In this document: positions 42,588 to 47,458 of the stretch, piece by piece
Position numbering within the stretch: the first letter of the stretch is position 1
Layout: every line of letters begins with the position of its first letter
Assembly (NCBI GenBank): GCA_045598705.1
Contig: JAZLMM010000035.1
Location: forward strand, 1-47,458
Direction of reading: 5' to 3'
Source of the DNA: Scatonaster sp045598705
GTDB lineage: Bacteria; Bacillota; Clostridia; Saccharofermentanales; Saccharofermentanaceae
DNA: 47,458 nucleotides
Position numbers and translations under genes: made by a program
The notes under the pieces: generated by a model
The model's input: the letters and a program-made list of their open reading frames with translations, nothing else
Told to the model about the DNA's origin: nothing
Databases searched by the model: none

Positions 42588-42616
42588 TTGCCAAGTTTAC
42601 CTCACGGTGCTATACT
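42588..42616 (+). promoter_or_regulatory. Promoter of the str cluster
   Basis: TTGCCA (42588-42593), 17 nt, TATACT (42611-42616). The leader to the rpsL ATG at 42697 is about 75 nt. Confidence 0.8.
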
Positions 42617-42624
42617 ACTGAATT

Positions 42625-42662
42625 GCCCGACAAAAAAGGGCGTCCTTTTTGTGCGCTTTTTT
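42625..42662 (+). terminator. Possible attenuator in the rpsL leader
   Basis: ACAAAAAAGG (42630-42639) pairs with CCTTTTTGT (42644-42652) around GCGT, with one bulged A. GCGC and T6 (42657-42662) follow. An alternative pairing GCCC (42625-42628) with GGGC (42638-42641) would exclude the first stem. This looks like a terminator with a competing fold, but the stem is A-T rich. Confidence 0.45.
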
Positions 42663-42696
42663 GCCGAGACTAATGATTATGAAAGGAGATGTATTG

Positions 42697-43125
42697 ATGC
42701 CTACGTTCAACCAATTGGTTAAGTCCGGAAGAACATCGAAGATTTACAAGTCTTCCTCTAAAGCTCTTCAGAGTGGACTGAACACCTTGCGCAAGCAGGA
42801 AACAGACGTTTCTTCCCCGCAAAAGCGTGGTGTGTGCACTGTCGTTAAGACTGTTACCCCTAAGAAGCCGAACTCAGCTTTGAGAAAGGTTGCAAGAGTA
42901 CGTCTGACGAATGGCTACGAAGTAACTGCATATATTCCGGGAATCGGACACAACTTGCAGGAGCACTCCGTTGTATTGATCCGTGGCGGACGTGTGAAGG
43001 ACCTTCCTGGTGTTCGTTATCACATTATCCGCGGTACTTTGGATACAGCCGGTGTTGCAAATCGTCAGCAGGGCCGTTCTAAGTACGGTGCGAAGAAGCC
43101 GAAGGCCGCTAAGGTTAAGAAGTAA
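42697..43125 (+). CDS. rpsL: 30S ribosomal protein S12
   Basis: A 142-residue ribosomal protein at the decoding centre. ATG 42697 follows AAGGAGATG; the in-frame upstream codon at 42649 is not used by the family (MPTFNQLVKSGR is the normal start). Hallmarks are SPQKRGVCTVVKTVTPKKPNSALRKVARVRL and YHIIRGTLDTAGVANRQQGRSKYGAKKPK. The Lys residues whose mutation gives streptomycin resistance (in PKKPNS and, further on, in the GRVKDLPGVR block) are wild type. It is the first gene of the str cluster. Confidence 0.98.
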   Translation: MPTFNQLVKSGRTSKIYKSSSKALQSGLNTLRKQETDVSSPQKRGVCTVVKTVTPKKPNSALRKVARVRLTNGYEVTAYIPGIGHNLQEHSVVLIRGGRVKDLPGVRYHIIRGTLDTAGVANRQQGRSKYGAKKPKAAKVKK

Positions 43126-43318
43126 TTCTTGATTCCTGCGGTTGGACAGATTAAGTGATCAGTACACTGTCTATAGAATATGGAAAGCCGGAACCGAAGT
43201 TCCTTCGGGGAAGGCCACCCATGACGGGACATGTGACTGGCGCTGACACGGTCCAAAAAGAACTTATTTTTTTACGTGAGTACCTATGGTTTCAGTTACT
43301 TTGCTGAATATCATGAAA
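43126..43318 (+). other. Structured intergenic region between rpsL and rpsG
   Basis: The roughly 190-nt gap is longer than usual and full of short pairings: GACAG/CTGTC (43145-43149, 43067+ region 43167-43171), CCGAAG/CTTCGG around TTC near 43194-43208, and GCCA/TGGC near 43214-43241. In E. coli the S7 autoregulation site lies at the same place in the operon. No known motif is recognised here, so an S7-binding role is inference. Confidence 0.35.
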
Positions 43319-43332
43319 AGGAGGGAAGACTA

Positions 43333-43803
43333 GTGCCAAGAAAAGGCAATGTCCCAGTTAGAGAAGTGCTCCCGGATCCGCTTTACAATGATGTAAAGGT
43401 CAGCAAGCTGATTAACAACATCATGTTAGACGGTAAGAAGGGTGTTGCACAGAGAATTTGCTACGACGCTTTCGACATGATCAAAGAGCGCACAGGCAAG
43501 GAGCCGATGGAAGTATTCAATGCGGCTCTTGAGAACGTAATGCCGTTGCTTGAAGTTAAGGCTAGACGTGTTGGTGGTGCAAACTACCAGGTTCCGATGG
43601 AAGTACGTCCTGCTCGTCGTCAGACACTGGGCCTTCGTTGGCTCGTAAAGTATGCTCGTGAGAGATCTGAGCGTACGATGTGCGAACGTTTGGCTAATGA
43701 GCTGATTGATGCTTCAAACAGCACAGGCGGTGCATTCAAGAAGAAAGAAGAAATGCACAAGATGGCAGAAGCGAACAGAGCTTTTGCACATTACAGATGG
43801 TAA
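43333..43803 (+). CDS. rpsG: 30S ribosomal protein S7
   Basis: A 156-residue ribosomal protein that organises the 3' domain of 16S rRNA. The start is GTG at 43333 with AAAGGAGGG upstream, giving the usual beginning (M)PRKGNVPVREVLPDPLYND. Other hallmarks are KLINNIMLDGKKGVAQRICYDAFD, RRVGGANYQVPMEVRPARRQTLGLRW and KEEMHKMAEANRAFAHYRW. It lies between rpsL and fusA in the normal str order; fusA starts 24 bp downstream. Confidence 0.98.
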   Translation: MPRKGNVPVREVLPDPLYNDVKVSKLINNIMLDGKKGVAQRICYDAFDMIKERTGKEPMEVFNAALENVMPLLEVKARRVGGANYQVPMEVRPARRQTLGLRWLVKYARERSERTMCERLANELIDASNSTGGAFKKKEEMHKMAEANRAFAHYRW

Positions 43804-43827
43804 GTTGATGAAGGAGCAATTGACACG

Positions 43828-45897
43828 ATGAACAAGAGAGAGTATTCACTCGAAAACACAAGAAATATCGGTATCATGGCTCACATCGACGCGGGTAAGA
43901 CAACGACTACTGAGAGAATCCTCTACTATACGGGTATCAACCGTAAGATGGGTGAGGTTCACGAGGGTGCCGCTACTATGGACTGGATGGTTCAGGAGCA
44001 GGAGCGTGGTATCACGATTACATCTGCTGCGACAACAGCTCCGTGGAAGGGTCACCGTATCAACATCATCGACACCCCCGGTCACGTTGACTTTACTGTT
44101 GAGGTTGAGCGCTCTTTGCGTGTACTCGACGGCGCAGTCACAGTTATGTCCGCTCGTGGTGGTGTAGAACCTCAGACCGAGACAGTCTGGAGACAGGCTG
44201 AACACTACGGCGTTCCACGTATGGTATATGTAAACAAGATGGATATCCTCGGTGCGGATTTCTTCCATGTTGTTGACATGATTAAGGATCGTCTGAAGAG
44301 CAACGCGGTTGCCATTCAGATTCCGATTGGTAAGGAAGACAACTTCGAAGGTATCATCGACTTGATGACACTCCGTGCAGAAGTTTACACAAGTGAAGAT
44401 GGTATGCAGTATGAGGACCGTGAGGTTCCGGCTGATATGGTTGACTTCGTAAACAAGAAGCGTGAGGAGATGGTCGAGGCAATCGCTGAGTCTGACGAAG
44501 AACTTACAATGAAGTTCCTCGAAGGCGAAGAGATTACTGTTGAAGAACTCAAGACCGCACTTCGTAAGGCTACTGTTACCTGCCAGATTATCCCAGTTAT
44601 CTGCGGTACTTCCTTGAGAAACAAGGGCGTACAGATGATGCTGGATGCAATTGTTGATTACATGCCTTCTCCGCTGGATATCCCAGCAATCAAGGGTGTA
44701 AATCCTGACACAGAAGAAGAGGAAGAGCGTCCGGCTTCTGATGAAGGCCCGTTCGCTGCTCTCGCATTCAAGATTATGACTGACCCATTTGTTGGTAAGT
44801 TGTGCTTCTTCCGTGTTTATTCCGGTGTTCTGGAAGCAGGTTCTTATGTTTCCAACGCCACAAAGGGCAAGAAAGAGCGTATTGGTCGTATTCTTCAGAT
44901 GCATGCTAACGACCGTAAGGAAATCACTGAGGTATTCTCCGGTGATATCGCTGCGGCAGTTGGTCTGAAGGACACCACAACAGGTGATACGCTGTGTTCT
45001 GATGACGCACCAATCATTCTCGAATCCATGGAGTTCCCGGAGCCGGTTATCGAAGTTGCTATCGAGCCGAAGTCCAGAGCTTCTCAGGAGAAGATGATCG
45101 TTGCACTTCAGAAGCTTGCTGAAGAAGACCCGACATTCCGTACATTTACAAACCAGGAAACAGGTCAAACCATTATTGCCGGTATGGGTGAGCTTCACCT
45201 CGACATTATTGTTGACCGTCTGTTCCGTGAGTTTAAGGTCGAGGCGAACGTAGGTGCTCCACAGGTTTCCTACAAAGAGACAATCAGAAAGCCGGTCAAG
45301 GCAGAAGGACGTTTCGTACGTCAGTCTGGTGGTCACGGTCAGTATGGTCACTGTATCCTCGAACTCGAGCCTCAGGAGCCTGGTAAGGGTTATGAATTCG
45401 TCAACGCAACAGTCGGCGGTTCTATCCCGAAGGAATTTATCGCTCCTATCGATGCCGGTGTTCAGGAAGCTATGCAGAGCGGTGTGCTCGGTGGCTATCC
45501 GGTAGTTGATGTTAAGGTTACCGTTGTTGACGGTTCTTACCACGATGTCGACTCCTCTGAAATGGCATTTAAGATCGCTGGTTCTATGGGCTTTAAGGAA
45601 GGTATGAAGAAGGCAGATCCTGTTCTTCTTGAGCCTATCATGAGAGTCGATGTTGAAGTTCCGGATGATTACATGGGCGATGTTATCGGCGGCTTGAACG
45701 CTCGTCGTGGTGTCGTGAAGGGTATCGAAGGTCTCAACGGTACACAGAAGATTCAGGCAGAAGTTCCGCTTTCCAACATGTTTGGTTATGCAACAGCTCT
45801 GCGTTCTACAACACAGGGTCGTGGTACCTTCGTGATGCAGATCGGTCACTTCGCTGAAACACCGAAGAACATTATGGAAACGATCCTCAAGAAGTAA
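43828..45897 (+). CDS. fusA: Elongation factor G
   Basis: A 689-residue translocation GTPase. The G-domain motifs are GIMAHIDAGKTTTTERIL (P-loop), the switch I region RGITITSA, DTPGH and NKMD. Domains II to V follow: FRVYSGVLEAGSYV, EEDPTFRTFTNQETGQTIIAGMGELHLDI, GHGQYGHCILE, and C-terminal MSNMFGYATALRS-like text (PLSNMFGYATALRSTTQGRG). GGAG lies upstream of the ATG. Codon use is strongly biased, and the opposite strand therefore stays open for most of its length. It is cotranscribed with rpsG. Confidence 0.98.
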   Translation: MNKREYSLENTRNIGIMAHIDAGKTTTTERILYYTGINRKMGEVHEGAATMDWMVQEQERGITITSAATTAPWKGHRINIIDTPGHVDFTVEVERSLRVLDGAVTVMSARGGVEPQTETVWRQAEHYGVPRMVYVNKMDILGADFFHVVDMIKDRLKSNAVAIQIPIGKEDNFEGIIDLMTLRAEVYTSEDGMQYEDREVPADMVDFVNKKREEMVEAIAESDEELTMKFLEGEEITVEELKTALRKATVTCQIIPVICGTSLRNKGVQMMLDAIVDYMPSPLDIPAIKGVNPDTEEEEERPASDEGPFAALAFKIMTDPFVGKLCFFRVYSGVLEAGSYVSNATKGKKERIGRILQMHANDRKEITEVFSGDIAAAVGLKDTTTGDTLCSDDAPIILESMEFPEPVIEVAIEPKSRASQEKMIVALQKLAEEDPTFRTFTNQETGQTIIAGMGELHLDIIVDRLFREFKVEANVGAPQVSYKETIRKPVKAEGRFVRQSGGHGQYGHCILELEPQEPGKGYEFVNATVGGSIPKEFIAPIDAGVQEAMQSGVLGGYPVVDVKVTVVDGSYHDVDSSEMAFKIAGSMGFKEGMKKADPVLLEPIMRVDVEVPDDYMGDVIGGLNARRGVVKGIEGLNGTQKIQAEVPLSNMFGYATALRSTTQGRGTFVMQIGHFAETPKNIMETILKK

Positions 45898-45934
45898 TTC
45901 TTGAAGACCAAACAAGCTTCTTGTTATTTGCATC

Positions 45935-45962
45935 TTGCGATTATGAAAAAACATAGTAAAAT
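45935..45962 (+). promoter_or_regulatory. Possible internal promoter of tuf
   Basis: TTGCGA (45935-45940), 16 nt, TAAAAT (45957-45962). It lies in the 138-bp fusA-tuf gap and would let tuf be expressed above the rest of the cluster. Confidence 0.5.
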
Positions 45963-45999
45963 AGATGTATCTGACGCGTAGAAGCGAAAACTAAAAATT

Positions 46000-46018
46000 T
46001 TCAGCATAATATGCTGAA
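46000..46018 (+). promoter_or_regulatory. Hairpin directly before the tuf ribosome site
   Basis: TTCAGCAT (46000-46007) pairs perfectly with ATGCTGAA (46011-46018) around a 3-nt loop. AAGGAGG starts about three bases later. It may stabilise the tuf mRNA or shape ribosome entry; too short a loop tail for a terminator. Confidence 0.5.
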
Positions 46019-46035
46019 CAAGGAGGAAATTTTAA

Positions 46036-47238
46036 ATGGCAAAGGCAAAATTTGAAAGAAACAAGCCGCACGTTAACATCGGTACCATTGGTCACGTTGA
46101 CCACGGCAAGACTTCTCTGACAGCTGCTATCACAAAGGTTCTGTCCTTCCAGGGTAAGGCACAGTACGAAGAGTATGGCAACATCGATAAGGCTCCGGAA
46201 GAAAGAGCACGTGGTATCACGATTAACACAGCTCACGTTGAGTACGAGACAGATGCTCGTCACTACGCTCACGTTGACTGCCCTGGCCACGCCGACTATA
46301 TCAAGAACATGATCACTGGTGCTGCTCAGATGGATGGTGCTATCCTCGTAGTATCCGCTTCTGATGGACCGATGCCTCAGACACGTGAGCACATCCTGCT
46401 CGCTCGTCAGGTTGGTGTTCCTTACATCGTTGTATTCATGAACAAGTGCGATCAGGTTGATGACGAAGAGCTCCTCGAGCTCGTTGAGATGGACATCCGT
46501 GACCTCCTCAACCAGTACGAGTTCCCAGGTGACGATACACCGATCATCCGTGGTTCCGCTCTGAACGCTATCGAGTCTTCTTCTACAGACGTTACTGCTC
46601 CGGAGTACGCTCCGATCATGGAACTCATGAAGGCTGTAGACGAATACATCGCTACACCTGCTCGTCCGACAGATCTCCCATTCCTGATGCCTGTTGAGGA
46701 CGTATTCACAATCACAGGTCGTGGTACAGTTGCTACTGGTCGTCTCGAGCGTGGTATCGTTAAGGTTGGCGACGCTGCTGAGATCGTTGGTCTCCAGGAT
46801 GAGCCAAAGAGCACCACAGTTACTGGTGTTGAAATGTTCCACAAGCTCCTCGATCAGGCTGAGGCTGGTGATAACATCGGTGCTCTCCTCCGTGGTATCG
46901 ACCGTAAGGAAGTTGAGCGTGGTCAGGTTCTGGCTAAGCCAGGTTCTATCACACCTCACACAAAGTTCACAGGTCAAGTTTACGTACTGACACACGATGA
47001 AGGTGGCCGTCATAAGCCTTTCTTCAATGGTTATCGTCCGCAGTTCTACTTCAGAACAACAGACGTTACCGGTGTTGCTCACCTTCCGGAAGGCACAGAA
47101 ATGTGCATGCCTGGTGACCACGTAACCATTACTGTTGAGCTCATCACTCCTATCGCTATGGAGCAGGGTCTCAAGTTCGCTATCCGTGAGGGTGGCCGTA
47201 CAGTAGGTGCTGGTACAGTTGCTACAATCATTGAGTAA
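46036..47238 (+). CDS. tuf: Elongation factor Tu
   Basis: A 400-residue GTPase that brings aminoacyl-tRNA to the ribosome. GTIGHVDHGKTSLTAAI (P-loop), ERARGITINTAHVEY, DCPGHADYIKNMITGAAQMDG and NKCDQVDDEELLELVE are in place. Domain II has GRGTVATGRLERG, and domain III has FNGYRPQFYFRTTDVTG and ends FAIREGGRTVGAGTVATIIE. AAGGAGG lies upstream of the ATG. Codon use is the most biased in the window (GTT, GCT, CTC, CGT), fitting very high expression. It ends in the strongest terminator of the window. Confidence 0.99.
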   Translation: MAKAKFERNKPHVNIGTIGHVDHGKTSLTAAITKVLSFQGKAQYEEYGNIDKAPEERARGITINTAHVEYETDARHYAHVDCPGHADYIKNMITGAAQMDGAILVVSASDGPMPQTREHILLARQVGVPYIVVFMNKCDQVDDEELLELVEMDIRDLLNQYEFPGDDTPIIRGSALNAIESSSTDVTAPEYAPIMELMKAVDEYIATPARPTDLPFLMPVEDVFTITGRGTVATGRLERGIVKVGDAAEIVGLQDEPKSTTVTGVEMFHKLLDQAEAGDNIGALLRGIDRKEVERGQVLAKPGSITPHTKFTGQVYVLTHDEGGRHKPFFNGYRPQFYFRTTDVTGVAHLPEGTEMCMPGDHVTITVELITPIAMEQGLKFAIREGGRTVGAGTVATIIE

Positions 47239-47274
47239 TCTTTGATTGAAATAGCCCACTAAACTGGTAATTCG

Positions 47275-47310
47275 AAGACTCCTGAGGATTTTCCTCAGGA
47301 GTCTTTTTTT
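47275..47310 (+). terminator. Strong terminator of the str cluster
   Basis: A perfect 14-bp stem (47275-47288 with 47292-47305), 3-nt loop, then a T7 run. Confidence 0.95.
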
Positions 47311-47391
47311 GGGTTCTTCACGGAAACTTGGGGAATGAGGAATCAGAAGAATTGAAATGGAGAAATAACATGCTGGTGCAAAACGTGGGAT

Positions 47392-47428
47392 TTCCGACTG
47401 GAGAGACTAAAGTGTTCTGTAGTCGGAA
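47392..47428. repeat. Inverted AGTCGGAA pair after the str cluster
   Basis: TTCCGACT (47392-47399) and AGTCGGAA (47421-47428) are perfect inverted copies 21 nt apart. The same octamer occurs three times downstream of mgtE (15901-15975). No gene is seen in 47311-47458. Confidence 0.6.
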
Positions 47429-47458
47429 GAGAAAATGAAAGATGCGAGTGATTTTTCC

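Noticed and set aside
43846..45954. 702-codon open frame on the minus strand
   Set aside because: It is the mirror of fusA, produced by its strong codon bias. It has no ribosome site, and its translation has no recognisable domain.
45991..47259. 422-codon open frame on the minus strand
   Set aside because: It is a codon-bias shadow of tuf with no signal of its own.

Overview
The window reads as the chromosome of a Gram-positive anaerobe of the Clostridia (Firmicutes). The evidence is two T-box leader RNAs, many lipobox signal peptides, a sortase with a Cna_B/thioester surface protein, a complete str cluster (rpsL-rpsG-fusA-tuf), AsnA-type asparagine synthetase and purine-rich Shine-Dalgarno sites. 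A secreted beta-glucan glucohydrolase lipoprotein would suit a fibre-degrading gut or rumen organism. The species cannot be fixed from the sequence alone. No tRNA, rRNA, insertion sequence, prophage or CRISPR array was seen.

Layout. 1-2.9 kb: a GH3 glucohydrolase lipoprotein and a small lipoprotein. 3.0-5.9 kb (minus): an unusual HTH-cupin-acyl-CoA ligase behind a T-box leader whose specifier best reads as isoleucine (ATC). 6.0-10.7 kb: a lipoprotein, an HtrA-type membrane protease with a small membrane partner, and a YfbK-like VWA lipoprotein. 10.8-16 kb: carB (minus), then mgtE (plus) preceded by a short acidic, Cys-rich upstream ORF. 16.1-20.8 kb: a Wzz-like polysaccharide co-polymerase (minus), then asnS-asnA under an asparagine T-box. 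20.8-26.5 kb (minus): two paralogous lipoproteins, a PstS-like binding lipoprotein and a zinc-ribbon membrane protein. 26.8-33.9 kb: PlsC with a zinc-ribbon tail, a FliB-like protein (minus), a fused Pgk-TpiA glycolytic enzyme, two paralogous membrane proteins and a YugP-type metallopeptidase.

33.9-39.1 kb is a surface-adhesin locus. It encodes a 1371-residue thioester/Cna_B protein and, convergently, a sortase. Their promoters share the same near-palindromic box, the same 27-nt gap and a nearly identical 29-nt core, so the two genes are probably switched together. The adhesin has no recognisable LPXTG.

39.1-42.6 kb holds tyrS (with a perfect inverted repeat inside its promoter), a zinc-ribbon membrane protein and two paralogous small lipoproteins. 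42.6-47.3 kb is the str cluster, with a possible attenuator ahead of rpsL and a structured gap between rpsL and rpsG.

The two strongest candidates for undescribed biology are: (i) the putative Ile T-box controlling a medium-chain-type acyl-CoA ligase fused to its own HTH-cupin sensor, which suggests isoleucine synthesis by activating 2-methylbutyrate followed by reductive carboxylation; and (ii) the duplicated promoter module that links the adhesin and the sortase.
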